A DNA stretch of 64,000 nt from Beroe ovata. Lineage: Eukaryota; Ctenophora; Nuda; Beroida; Beroidae. The position numbers and the translations under genes were made by a program. Positions 35,701 through 45,892 of the stretch are shown in pieces (within the stretch, counting starts at the first letter, position 1; every line of letters begins with the position of its first letter). Below the pieces are notes generated by a model. That model saw only the letters and a list, made by a program, of their open reading frames with translations, was not told where the DNA came from and did no database searches. The stretch covers positions 144,828 through 208,827 of the forward strand of contig CAMPET010000066.1 of assembly GCA_946803715.1 (NCBI GenBank). Direction: 5' to 3'.

Positions 35701-38700
35701 GAAGATTCTACATTCATGACTAAACAAGGTTTTGATATTGTGTGTGTGTGTGTGTGTGTTTTAATTCTTTGCATGTCTCAAATCTCAGCTTCGCACATCT
35801 CAGAGTTAAATTAAACAGGTGTTTCCCACCGCTTAATACCCTAATCAATTACGTGCTAATTACGTGTCCCCAGCATCAGGCAAAGCTCGGATACCGGACA
35901 ATATGACGATCAGGAAGCTCCGGAACATAGCGACATTTCCCCTCCTGACAGTCGAGATTCCCGCGAGGGCAGGCCGGGACTACTCGGACTTCCCGTCCAT
36001 TGTGAGCGTCAAACCTGACACATACACGCCTGGCGGACTGAACATGCCCAAAGTTACACACATACTGTGTTCTGACGGCGTGGAGAGGAAGCAACTTGTC
36101 AAGGTTAGTGTCTAACAGGTGGAAGTAGTGCAGATATTTCAGAGTATCAGAACGCTGATTTGAGTTTAAAATAGTCAGCGCAATAAAATTGGAAGACGTT
36201 AGCATATTGCATCTGAACAGTAATAATGTAAGTGTAACCAGTAACACGCATCAGCTTACATTTTAAAAGGGGTCACAATTATGTTCTGGGTAAATGTGTC
36301 TGGGTAAATCCCTGAGTTCCTCCTCCTTTTATTAACAAGCAGCTTGTGCGTTACAGCTGCCTAAGCTGTTTAGTACATCTCTAACTGCAGCATATCCATC
36401 GTCCGATAGGTGTTCACTTTTGTGTCCCAGTCCGATTCTTTGTCTCCTTCCTGCTCCTCTCTTTGTACCTCCTCCCGACGAGTAAGGTGGCGATGTAGCT
36501 CATGAGAGCCACCACGGTCACTGACAGGAGGAAAGTGGCGTACAAATACGGCGTCACTATCCCCAATTTCGTGTGTCTGTTCATTCTATTGGGCACACAT
36601 GGCTGCACTGTAGCGTGGTCCTCTGAGCATGTTACCACCTGAATGGTAGTGAAGTTGTCTAAGTTAGCAACCTGGTAACCAGGGTTACACGCTATAGTAA
36701 CCCTCATACCGTGCAGGAAGTACGGTACATCCCCCATGCTGAGAAGAGAGCTGTTAGTGACGGTGTATCTATCCACTGGACATGTCCTAGTGTGGGAAAC
36801 CCGGGTCACTTTGAACGAGGTTAGAGACCGAGCGTCAATCGGCTCCGTGTACAGATTCCTGTTCTTCACTTGTTCTCTGAGGGTGAAATGGAAGGGAGTC
36901 GAATCCTTGAAGAGTTTTTGAATCTGAGACTCTGTGTCGTTAGTGGCTGATAGTCTCATACTCGTAAACGGATCTTTGATAAACTCTAGACTCAGCGCAG
37001 AGTCGTTGCTCGGGCAAACTCTCACCAAATCCAAATCCTTGTTTCCTCCGTGCTTTGTGAAAGTCCAGGAGTTAGCCTTCCAACATTGCAGCCACTCTAT
37101 CTTGAAAGTATCAGGATTATCGAATCTGCCCTCTTTCTCATTCGTGGCAGACAGACACATCTGTGATGACTCAATGGTTTTCTCTATCATCACCCCCGGA
37201 GAATTGAACAGTTTGGCTACCGTTTCCACTGTCCTCATGCAGTCCATGAAGCCCATGATTGTGTTCATGGAGTCCAGTGTGACTGGCAAAGTGACAGGCG
37301 AGACTACAGTCACCCTGGCGTGTAGGAAGAGGCTACATGTCCCGGTGTGAAGATTGAATGAGAAGAGGGTGCAGTCCTTGGTTAGAGCACAGTAGTCCCA
37401 GCAATAGGCGAATGTGTCCACCGAGAAGGTGGTTAGCGGTCGGGATGCTGGTATGTACCGCTGCTGGTAGTCAATACAGTCTGGCGGTCTGAATAACCCT
37501 ACAGAGGACATGGACTTCTTTGGGAACCGTGTTGAGGCTGTGCTGGTCGTTGCGGATGTGCTTGTAACCCAACCTGATGCCCACCCTAGCTGTGTCAGTG
37601 CTACTAATAACCAGGTCCCGCACATGCTGACTAGGGAAATGGTGCTCAATGTGCAGGCAGATCTGTAATAGAAGCAATGCTGAATAGTGCAACGACACAC
37701 GGGCTACGATTGGATTGTGAGAAGTGTTAGAAGGCCCATTACATCGTGAAAAGGGCAGATTCCTGCGGAAGAGAAGTTTTCTCCATGAGTTCTTGTTCTC
37801 GGTGACACGAGCACTTTTGACACGTGACACCGGGTCACCTGATACCGGGTCACTAGATACCAGGTCACGTGACTTGATGCTCCTTCTCCGAGGAAAGACA
37901 CCCAAACATCCAGCAACACCCAGGTGTGATATATATACTCTATTGAATGTTTGGAGTGGTCGCAATGTTCACGGTATCGTGGTTGCTCTCTTGCCTTCTC
38001 AACCATGGTTGTGTGGCAGCACAAAACAACAGACAAATCACGAGCAACACTATAACCAGGACAAGAGGTGCTAAGATTTGTACCGGGCATCCAGAGTGAC
38101 GCCGCACTGGAACACAGGGTTCCAGTGTGGTCTGCTCACCTTCAGAGCATGTTACCACCTGGATGGTAGTGAAGTTGTCTGAATTAGCAACCTGGTAACC
38201 ATGGTTACACGATATGGTAACCCTCATACCATGTAGGAAGTACGGCACATCACCCACGGCTAACACTGTTCCGTTATTCACTGTAAAGGAGTTCAGTGGA
38301 CAAGTTGCGAAGTCAGTAGCTTTGGAGAACTTCACCCCTGACAAAGATATGTCCTGGTTTTGCGGTGGGGTATCCCCTGACGGCTCACCCGTGTAGAGTA
38401 CTCCATTTCTCTGCCTGGGCATGGACAACTCATACCGGCACATTATCTCAATTCTGGAAAATTCTAGTATTTGCTGCAGACTTGTACCATTCCTTGTTTC
38501 CGCCAAGTAAACAATACTAGACCCGGGATTGAATTCCAGACTCCAAGAGGGTTCATCACTTGGCGATACCCTGACCAGGTCCTCACCAAGTTTTACAACA
38601 TCCCAAGAGGTTGCTTTGAGACAGGACAGCCAGTCCAGCTGATAAACATTATCCTGGCCAGGGTTGCTAACCTTTGTATCTGTAACAGATAGACACTTGG

Positions 38701-41700
38701 TAACCTTGCTATTGTTCTGCATAATCACGAGTCTGGTCATGTTGTAGATGTTGTCCAAAGCTCCCTGACACCGCAAACAGTCCATGTAGCCGAGCACATG
38801 GGACATCATGTCCAGTATCGCGTCCTGGGACATATCGGACAGTACCTCTTCCACTGTTCGGTCTCGGGACGCGGCAACCTTTGCACGGGTATACAGACTA
38901 CACAACCCGGTGTACGTGTCAAACGAGAATAACGTGCATTCCCTCATCGTCCTACAGTATCCCCAGCAATGCTTCAGCTGAGTGACGGTGAGCGTGCGGC
39001 TCGGTTCTGTCACCGGTACAAACACCTGGTAAAAGTCCAGACATTTCGGGGGGTAGAAGAGTCCGGTTGCGGGAACAATGTTTAGATAATCGGTTTGGGG
39101 GAAAGTGTTTGTTCTGTGCCCACCACTGACTGCTCTGTTCTGTGCGATGAGTGCTGTCCAGGCGATTAGTAGCCCTGCCTGAGTACCGCGCATTCTGCAC
39201 ACAGTATTATATTATCACCAAAACCGCTACGGTTGGTGTAGTAGCCCCCTACTGGATAAGGTCAATCGGGTCTTCTTTCATGTGCATAAGTCGTATTTAA
39301 CACGTATTTAATTTTAGTTTCAAACTTTACAACACTACTTTATACAATCAAATTTGAGCCATGTGTGATGTCATTGAAGTGCTGAAGATAAAGTAAATTA
39401 TAATCCACTCATTATACTCAGCGTTTTTATTCCTCAAGAGCTGTTGAAAATAACCATAATGTGATTTAATTAAAAACGTATTTAATTAACACGTATTTAA
39501 TTAAGAACGCGGCATATTTGACAGACTGCCACCACATCGCTAGAAAAAGTTTTAGTGTTTCTTCACGTGATGTGGCGGCAGTCTGTCAAATATGCCGCGT
39601 TCTTTTTTGAACCACTGACTTTTGAATGATTATGAAGAACGTACATATGCTGCGGACAACAGCAACCAAATATTGTTTGGATTTGGAAAAAATATGTAGT
39701 ATAGATAATCGAAACTCTCAGATGAGCTATAAAATTACGATCCTGACGTGAGTTAATTAAAATCGAGCCCCCACGAGATTGGTTCTCGCATTGGGAGAGA
39801 GGAGGGCTAGTGTTCGAGTGGTTGATCACTCGAGGACGTATTGTTACAATTTTCAGGGCAATGACGATCTAAGGCAAGATATGGTAATGGAACAATTGTT
39901 CGGCGTAGCCAATAGACTCCTGTCTGGAAATGAAATATCCAGGAATCTACATATGCGGACATACAAGGTATCGATATTACCATTTTTGTCCCCCACACCG
40001 ACACACCTCCTCTATAAGTACACACATATCGACACCTCTCCATGTTATGACACCTCTCTCTCTCTCTCTCATTGTACAGGTGTCACCATTGTCACAAAGG
40101 TCGGGTATTCTAGAGTGGTGTGAGAACACCCAGCCTCTCGGCACGTATCTCGTTGGGAGGCCAGGCTCCGCAGAGGGAGCTCACGCGAGATACCGGCCCG
40201 AAGATTTGCGGAGTAGTCAAGTGAGAGCAGCACTGAAAACCTGCTACGAGAAGAATCCATCCCGATTACCAGAGGTGTGTTTGTGTATGTGTGTGACGCA
40301 TCTATGTGACGTACGTGTGTCTGACTCTGAGTGTGTGTGTGTGTGTGTATGTAGTTGTGTGTCTTGTCTGTGTATGTACTATGTTTTAGGCGTGCTTGAG
40401 TGTGTGTGTGTGTGTGTGTGTTTGTCTGTGTAAGTTTTGTCTGTGTATGTTTTTGTGTGTCTTGTCTGTGTATGTTTTGGGCGTGCGTGTGTGTGTGTGG
40501 GTGTCTCTGTGTGTGTGTGTTTTTGTCTTTGTATGATTTGGGCGTGCTTGAGTGGGTGTGTGTGTGGGTGTCTGACGTCTGTGTGTGTTTGTGTGTTTGT
40601 CTGTGTATGTTTTTGTGTGTCTTGTCTGTGTATGTTTTGGGCGTGCGTGTGTGTGTGGGTGTCTGTGTGTGATCTGTTTATTCTCAGTTCTCACGGTGAC
40701 ATCTATCAGGAGTACAGGAGAATGTGTAAGAAGTTCAAGCCGGTATTTCGTCACTACTTCACTGAACAATTTGTCAACCCAGCCCAATGGTACAAGCAGA
40801 AGAGTAACTACGCATACAGCCTCGCTACAACAAGTATCGGTACGGTAACTTCGGCCCAAAAATAGGACAAATATTACATTTTTCGAGCCGAAATCATGTT
40901 AACAAAGAGAGTTAAAAGCTGTACTACTAAAATATCTCATCAGTTGGACACATTGTTGGGTTGGGAGATAGGCATGTACAGAATATTCTCATTGACATGG
41001 CAACATCGGAGCTCATTCACATCGATCTGGGCGTGGCTTTCGATCAGGTATTAAGTTAATCGGTGTACTTTTCAGTTTTCATGAAAACAAACAGCTACGA
41101 TGTGACATCACACCGCAAATACACTCTACCAAGGTCCCCGTAACTATATCATTGTCTGCACAATTGTTATATGGTTCCCCGGAAATCCCACAACACGTTA
41201 CACTCCCTGAGGGGGGAGTGATGTGAGCGCCGCGCGCTATGATACGCCCCCGCCACCCAGTGCTCGCCGTCTTATCTCCTTTTCCAGCAAACACAACTCC
41301 CTAGTCGATGTTCCCAGGACCCCTGTGTTCTCCTGGGCCCGCCTCGCTAGAAACGGCAGTACATCCTCTACTGGTCCCCATGCTATAGCCTTGATCACCT
41401 GGTACCCGCAGCCACTCAGTAGAAATGAAGTTGGGTCGCACAGTCCGAACAGTTGCCCGAAGTAAACAGCATCAGTTGGGACCTGCCTGTCTCTCAGTCC
41501 ATTCATCAGATACTGCACTGTATCAGGGTTGTGTGACCCGGCTAGCAGAGCACACTGGTCACGACTTACCAATCCCAGTAACACATCCAGCATAGCGTGA
41601 TACGCACTGTCTGTGTCTGATTTAGTGTCCTGCACTGGACTTGGATAGCCGAGCCGCGCAGCACGTGCTCTTTCCTCCACCATATACGCGCCGCGCACTA

Positions 41701-43821
41701 ACTTCACCCCCAACTTGTAGTCTCTCATACCAGCATCATGCGCGTCCAAGGTTAGGTTGTTTGGTGTGTTTTTCAGGTAACATTGATAGGTGTTGTAGAT
41801 GTACGCTTTCTCTCGATTGTGTCTTCTCATCAACTCCACTGTGACATAATCGATCGCTGGCTGCATGTACGTCTGCTCAGCATCAATCATAATTCGAGTA
41901 TCTAACTCTTTGGTTCTGACTGCCACCTGCTCTAGTCTCCCCATCAACCTGTCAATTCCACCTATCATATCTCGTGTGAGGGCCTCACCCATTCCGTCGA
42001 TCCTGTTCAAAACATCAGGGCGTGACATTAATATGTCTCTGAACTGATAAAAGTCGAGATACCCCACATTTTCCCAATCTGCATCATCGTATACACCCGG
42101 ATCCCCTGTCACCCTAAGGAATGCATCCCTAGACATCACCCTGTTGACCAGCAAACTGGGGTCTTGCAGAATTCCTGCTGGTAGGTCAGTCACGTGACTG
42201 CCTGCATCACGTGACGACACGTGAGAGTGCTGGAGAAACACGTGTCTCAGTTTGACTATCACCTCTGTGAGCTGGTATAGGAGATGAGGAGTAGTGAATC
42301 CCGTTATTTTGAATGATGAAAATGACTGCTTGTCCCCACATGCATCTCTGGATTTGGCCAGCACATCAAGCAGAACCTCGAGGTGGTGCTCGCAGTTCCT
42401 CTCATCTAGGGTTGTGTCCAAGTCGGCAGCCTCCACTGAGTAGTTCAGCATGGACGTTACCCCAAATCGGGCCAGGTTCTGAACACATGGCCTCAGCTCC
42501 CCAATGTTCTCCCCGCCTGCGAACTGTCCGTAGAACGTCTTCTTCATGATGTACGTGAACAGCTTGTGTCCTAGCATCTGTCTAGAGATACGCATCAATT
42601 GCTCTGCATTCCGCACAAACAAATCCACTGTACACATGCGCAGGATGACGTACGATCGCAACAACTCGAAGTTGCTCTTTGATTCGTATGTGCGTTTTGT
42701 GTCCTGGAAATCTAGTTCGATTGGGACGGCAGTCGATAGTTTCTGCTGACCCTGATCCATGCTCACCAGCGAGCGTTGAGTTAAGATTAGTAGTCGTCTT
42801 GGCCTCGATAGACCTCGTAGTCTAGCGATGTTCATCTGCCTGTGTGTTTCTGTTGTGATAAATACGGTGTTATTTGAGGGAGTATAAGTCAGGGTCTTAT
42901 TTAGATTTTGGGGAAGAATGAAGATAATATAGATAGCGAAGCGAAATAGGAAACGACCCATGCCGTTGGCAACACTGATTGTCGCTCTAGATGTCACAAG
43001 GCTCTTATCTTTACCCCATAAACGAATTAAAAAACCAGATTCGAGCAGGATTTACCGGTTTTCGGGGTCGGCTGCATCGCTATGATAAGTGAAATCTCGC
43101 CACATCTCTGCGTCTTGTGATGAACGCAAACTCACTGTCACGCAGGGTCAGCTGCTCCACATTCCTGAACGTGTTCCATTCCGCCTGACTCGTGATTTGG
43201 TTGACGGTTTGGGTGTAACCGCTACCGAGGGGGAGTTCAGGATATCCTGTGAGCACGTCATGACTGTCCTGCAGGTAATTAAAAAAATTGTGAAATTGTA
43301 ACCGGGACTATGATATTGATCAGGAAATTTATTTACATGCGGGAAAAGCTGTTTTCGACTTGTGAATGGATAATACGCGATTGCTCCTCCCTAAATAGGC
43401 GAACAAAGAACTCCTGAGTGCTGTGATCGAAGTTTTCATCCATGACCCTCTTTTCAATTGGTGTATCAGCGATACAACTGTCAAAACCAAGGACGTGTCG
43501 CAAAGCAAGAGAATGAAATCGCACTCAGGTTCCAGTGGTAAGCGTGATATTATCCTATGAAAGTGATATCCCTCTGATACTGGTAGTCATATCATGTCTG
43601 ATACTCGTAGTAATATCATATTTCTGACCCTGCATCTCCCCTGAGTAGATGCAAGCAATAGTCAGGCACAGCGCGTGCTGGGCACACTCAAGAAAAAGCT
43701 GGAGGGAATTGAGGAGGGCGTTGTCCTAGGAGTTGAGGGACAGATTAACTACCTCATCAGGAAGGCCCAAGACCCTGCCAATCTAAGCAGGATATTTTCC
43801 GGCTGGCAGGCTTGGGTGTGA
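20095..43821 (+). CDS. ATM: ATM-like PIKK serine/threonine kinase (DNA damage checkpoint)
   Basis: ATM orthologue: nuclear kinase activated by DNA double-strand breaks. The exon at 20095 encodes a TAN-like N-terminus ('[20 protein letters not shown]'). Many HEAT exons follow, including a long one at about 27838-28532. FAT-region exons include '[17 protein letters not shown]' (about 31490) and '[18 protein letters not shown]' (about 35040). Exact 3' exons: 35575-35728, 35874-36103, 39857-39967 ('[15 protein letters not shown]'), 40080-40274 ('[17 protein letters not shown]'), 40710-40839, 40944-41047 (catalytic 'GLGDRHVQN', then the ATM-type activation segment '[10 protein letters not shown]'), 43146-43274, 43399-43537 and 43649-43821. 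FATC ends '[10 protein letters not shown]' at the TGA stop. Conserved spacing identifies ATM rather than ATR, DNA-PK or TOR. The first exon and start codon were not located. Four antisense genes occupy its introns. Confidence 0.93.
21412..21522. repeat. 18-bp minisatellite in ATM intron
   Basis: About six copies of 'ctctgcactctgacacca' with variants. Looser 'tgacacca' copies extend upstream from about 21285. It is intronic relative to ATM exons. Confidence 0.85.
22751..22812. repeat. GT microsatellite with 22-N assembly gap
   Basis: A (GT)n tract interrupted by N at 22769-22790, located in an ATM intron. The true repeat length is unknown. Open frames read from this tract as Cys-Val runs are not genes. 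Confidence 0.95.
23279..23395. repeat. 18-bp minisatellite directly after an ATM exon
   Basis: Six units of 'gtcaccgtgttgccagtt' with small variants, starting just downstream of the GTTTGT donor-like site that ends the exon encoding '[19 protein letters not shown]'. The array is open in several frames because its period is a multiple of three. Confidence 0.85.
24718..24845. repeat. Degenerate 'catgacatgttaccctgtcac' repeat in ATM intron
   Basis: Imperfect tandem copies built from 'tgacatgttacc', 'ctgtcacc' and 'tgacaacacc' fill the short intron before the exon at about 24866. Confidence 0.7.
25228..25446. repeat. 18-bp minisatellite with embedded N in ATM intron
   Basis: About eleven units of 'gaccacacatccactgtc' and the variant with 'aacc'. 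A single N at 25333 interrupts the array. The array length may be wrong in this assembly. Confidence 0.9.
26669..26704. repeat. GT microsatellite in ATM intron
   Basis: An uninterrupted (GT)n of about 34 bp follows the exon that ends '[10 protein letters not shown]' near 26668. The donor GT merges into the repeat. Confidence 0.9.
28837..30264 (-). CDS. Innexin gap-junction/hemichannel protein, single exon, nested in ATM intron
   Basis: Complete 475-aa open frame on the strand opposite ATM. Four membrane segments are visible: about residues 30-50 ('[20 protein letters not shown]'), 130-155 ('[20 protein letters not shown]'), 215-240 ('[16 protein letters not shown]') and 308-335 ('[20 protein letters not shown]'). 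Extracellular loop 1 carries several Cys and Trp residues and the string '[20 protein letters not shown]', followed by '[14 protein letters not shown]' at the start of TM2. That is the innexin 'YYQW' region in a form I associate with ctenophores. Loop 2 has two Cys ('VVACEV' and 'QGMCML'). The cytoplasmic tail is basic near its end ('[18 protein letters not shown]'). The TAA stop (28837-28839) abuts the ATM donor GTAAGT at 28832-28837. Its 3' UTR must therefore be antisense to an ATM exon. Confidence 0.92.
   Translation of the reverse strand: MDVLFPIINKVTAPVKSVNIDDFFSQFNRVFMFYSSLTFAVIITIRQIVVGGPVISCDGFSSGSEDWLRFAEDWCWSNGMYTIKEAYATSNRASPYPGLIPEDIPACMEYELYSGGRIKCPPAHEIKPLTRIYHTWYPFTMFYFWMLSVMYHLPYRFYKLWGFDQVKMVVAMLQNPVEDGFEKREMIKRGSVWLYLNSPEALSHHSAYSLFMVRHGLAMVELAVKCLYLGNVLFIFYLTASMFKLGSFAKYGLLWETDSMLNNVQSVIQEKLFPKVVACEVKRYGTTGLEEEQGMCMLSLNVVNQYVFLAFWLLLFINLIVNIIAVLLTLLKIFVPRFMLSKFLMNSSLERSPAVDSFSRLYLTRGPSLRFVMDIMAYNIQPKLLAEVLIQLYALLADRLPCQLLQDSVNATFPGYSSNPASDGEEPPRLIEADEGGITRAFRRAFRKRGRKRIEEVEMKRRRPPILLVNGEVVE
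31600..31835. repeat. Minisatellite of 'gtgaggaggagggtgagtggaggtgtgg' type in ATM intron
   Basis: Four to five imperfect units of about 60 bp, purine-rich on the plus strand, begin right after the exon ending '[10 protein letters not shown]'. The minus strand of the same region is open over 169 codons, which I attribute to the repeat rather than to a gene. Confidence 0.75.
34780..34960. repeat. 40-bp minisatellite containing the ATM splice acceptor
   Basis: Five units begin 'cacgttccctcagact' at 34780, 34820, 34861, 34901 and 34941, with spacings of 40, 41, 40 and 40. The last unit contains the acceptor CCCTCAG of the ATM exon encoding '[18 protein letters not shown]' (exon begins at 34956). 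Each upstream unit carries the same pyrimidine tract and AG. The frame across the junction (preceding exon ending in 'HVFR') confirms use of the last copy. Confidence 0.88.
36414..37700 (-). CDS. Type I membrane protein with PAN-like and CCP-like modules, paralogue A, nested in ATM intron
   Basis: Single-exon open frame of 428 codons, antisense in the ATM intron 36104-39856. Met26 (37625) is the more likely start because it begins a signal peptide ('[18 protein letters not shown]'). The ectodomain begins '[16 protein letters not shown]' and has a Cys-rich PAN/apple-like segment ('[16 protein letters not shown]', 'TGTCSLF'). A large middle region has no fold I recognise. A membrane-proximal CCP-like module follows ('[20 protein letters not shown]'). 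One transmembrane helix ('[20 protein letters not shown]') is followed by a short basic tail. It is a tandem paralogue of the next gene. It is probably a cell-surface receptor or adhesion protein; the ligand is unknown and I cannot place it in a named family. Confidence 0.8.
   Translation of the reverse strand: MCRCTIQHCFYYRSACTLSTISLVSMCGTWLLVALTQLGWASGWVTSTSATTSTASTRFPKKSMSSVGLFRPPDCIDYQQRYIPASRPLTTFSVDTFAYCWDYCALTKDCTLFSFNLHTGTCSLFLHARVTVVSPVTLPVTLDSMNTIMGFMDCMRTVETVAKLFNSPGVMIEKTIESSQMCLSATNEKEGRFDNPDTFKIEWLQCWKANSWTFTKHGGNKDLDLVRVCPSNDSALSLEFIKDPFTSMRLSATNDTESQIQKLFKDSTPFHFTLREQVKNRNLYTEPIDARSLTSFKVTRVSHTRTCPVDRYTVTNSSLLSMGDVPYFLHGMRVTIACNPGYQVANLDNFTTIQVVTCSEDHATVQPCVPNRMNRHTKLGIVTPYLYATFLLSVTVVALMSYIATLLVGRRYKERSRKETKNRTGTQK
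37940..39202 (-). CDS. Type I membrane protein with PAN-like and CCP-like modules, paralogue B, nested in ATM intron
   Basis: Single-exon open frame of 420 codons. The signal peptide is '[19 protein letters not shown]' if started at Met4 (39193). The layout matches paralogue A: '[16 protein letters not shown]', PAN-like '[16 protein letters not shown]' and '[11 protein letters not shown]', a long middle region, CCP-like '[20 protein letters not shown]', a transmembrane helix ('[18 protein letters not shown]') and a ~25-residue tail. The CCP-like module is nearly identical to that of paralogue A while the rest has diverged strongly. The two genes are separated by about 240 bp and read in the same direction, opposite to ATM. 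Function is unknown. Confidence 0.8.
   Translation of the reverse strand: MCRMRGTQAGLLIAWTALIAQNRAVSGGHRTNTFPQTDYLNIVPATGLFYPPKCLDFYQVFVPVTEPSRTLTVTQLKHCWGYCRTMRECTLFSFDTYTGLCSLYTRAKVAASRDRTVEEVLSDMSQDAILDMMSHVLGYMDCLRCQGALDNIYNMTRLVIMQNNSKVTKCLSVTDTKVSNPGQDNVYQLDWLSCLKATSWDVVKLGEDLVRVSPSDEPSWSLEFNPGSSIVYLAETRNGTSLQQILEFSRIEIMCRYELSMPRQRNGVLYTGEPSGDTPPQNQDISLSGVKFSKATDFATCPLNSFTVNNGTVLAVGDVPYFLHGMRVTISCNHGYQVANSDNFTTIQVVTCSEGEQTTLEPCVPVRRHSGCPVQILAPLVLVIVLLVICLLFCAATQPWLRRQESNHDTVNIATTPNIQ
39503..39604. repeat. Long hairpin: 36-bp inverted repeat with 30-nt loop
   Basis: Left arm 39503-39538 and right arm 39569-39604 are reverse complements except for one position, which would be a G-U pair in RNA. 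The arms begin 'aagaacgcggcatatttgac'. It lies in the ATM intron upstream of the paralogue B gene, flanked by 'atttaattaa' AT-rich words. It could be a short MITE, a hairpin RNA source or a recent inverted duplication. Confidence 0.85.
40278..40680. repeat. Long imperfect GT/TGTC-rich array in ATM intron
   Basis: About 400 bp of 'gtgtgtgt' blocks interleaved with 'cttgtctgtgtatgttttgggcg' units. Long Cys/Val or Thr/His open frames on both strands here are repeat artefacts. Confidence 0.9.
41237..42835 (-). CDS. PRODH: Proline dehydrogenase, mitochondrial, single exon, nested in ATM intron
   Basis: FAD-dependent oxidation of L-proline to delta-1-pyrroline-5-carboxylate on the inner mitochondrial membrane. 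The frame is open from 42997, but Met at 42835 starts an Arg-rich presequence ('[20 protein letters not shown]') suited to mitochondrial import, so I use it (532 aa). The beta/alpha barrel motifs are clear: '[20 protein letters not shown]', '[17 protein letters not shown]', '[15 protein letters not shown]' and '[20 protein letters not shown]'. The C-terminus '[20 protein letters not shown]' is typical of the eukaryotic enzyme. An insert with '[20 protein letters not shown]' looks like a degenerate EF-hand. The gene lies antisense in the ATM intron 41048-43145, between the exons for the kinase activation segment and the C-lobe. No introns interrupt it. Confidence 0.93.
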   Translation of the reverse strand: MNIARLRGLSRPRRLLILTQRSLVSMDQGQQKLSTAVPIELDFQDTKRTYESKSNFELLRSYVILRMCTVDLFVRNAEQLMRISRQMLGHKLFTYIMKKTFYGQFAGGENIGELRPCVQNLARFGVTSMLNYSVEAADLDTTLDERNCEHHLEVLLDVLAKSRDACGDKQSFSSFKITGFTTPHLLYQLTEVIVKLRHVFLQHSHVSSRDAGSHVTDLPAGILQDPSLLVNRVMSRDAFLRVTGDPGVYDDADWENVGYLDFYQFRDILMSRPDVLNRIDGMGEALTRDMIGGIDRLMGRLEQVAVRTKELDTRIMIDAEQTYMQPAIDYVTVELMRRHNREKAYIYNTYQCYLKNTPNNLTLDAHDAGMRDYKLGVKLVRGAYMVEERARAARLGYPSPVQDTKSDTDSAYHAMLDVLLGLVSRDQCALLAGSHNPDTVQYLMNGLRDRQVPTDAVYFGQLFGLCDPTSFLLSGCGYQVIKAIAWGPVEDVLPFLARRAQENTGVLGTSTRELCLLEKEIRRRALGGGGVS

Positions 43822-44338
43822 GTCACACGGCGTGGCATAATTCTGCACGAATAATTTTGTATTACTCACAGTTTATATTATCATTATTCACAATTATGAT
43901 AAGAGTTAGAGGCTTTTTGATTATATGATATGGTGCCACTGCCAGAATTTCTGTAGAATTGAGCTACAATGAATTATTTTGTTTGTTTTTCGAATTAATA
44001 TGGTCACCGACTGGTATAGAATCTGAGCCATAAACTTAACTCGGAAATTTGAATAAAACAGTGATCAATTTTATGGTGTAATCTATGAATGGATCCTCAG
44101 CTCTGTGGGATGGTCCTCGCACGGTCAATAACTTACAATGACCGTTTTTAATTTCCGCACTCATTTCTAATTTTATTAAAGTTATATTTTGATTTTCAAC
44201 GCAGAAGTCCATTAAAGATTTGTGCCGGATGTTATCAGTTTCATCAAGAGTCAACATACGCAATCCAAACACTGATCCAATCTTATTCGGTTGAAATCTG
44301 CAAAATAGATCTAAAGTAGTCTCTTATATGATAAGTGG

Positions 44339-44354
44339 GGCTTTTAGAAAAGCC
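44339..44354 (-). terminator. Histone 3' stem-loop of H4
   Basis: In the sense of H4 the sequence is GGCTTT-TCTA-AAAGCC: a 6-bp stem with a 4-nt loop, about 34 nt after the stop codon and followed by CCCAC. It is the SLBP-binding processing signal of replication-dependent histone mRNAs. The loop differs from the usual TTTC/TTTA at its second base. Confidence 0.88.
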
Positions 44355-44387
44355 GTTTGTTTTTTGACGAACGTCAAAGTTGTGCAC

Positions 44388-45892
<1,505 letters not shown>

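Noticed and set aside
39503-39604. Calling the hairpin a microRNA precursor
   Set aside because: Pairing alone is not evidence of processing, and the likely host lineage is reported to lack canonical microRNAs; kept as an inverted repeat.
40386-40865. Long frames on both strands over the GT-rich intron, one running into '[17 protein letters not shown]'
   Set aside because: Only the final part (from 40710) is a true ATM exon, entered through the acceptor ATCTATCAG; the rest is repeat.
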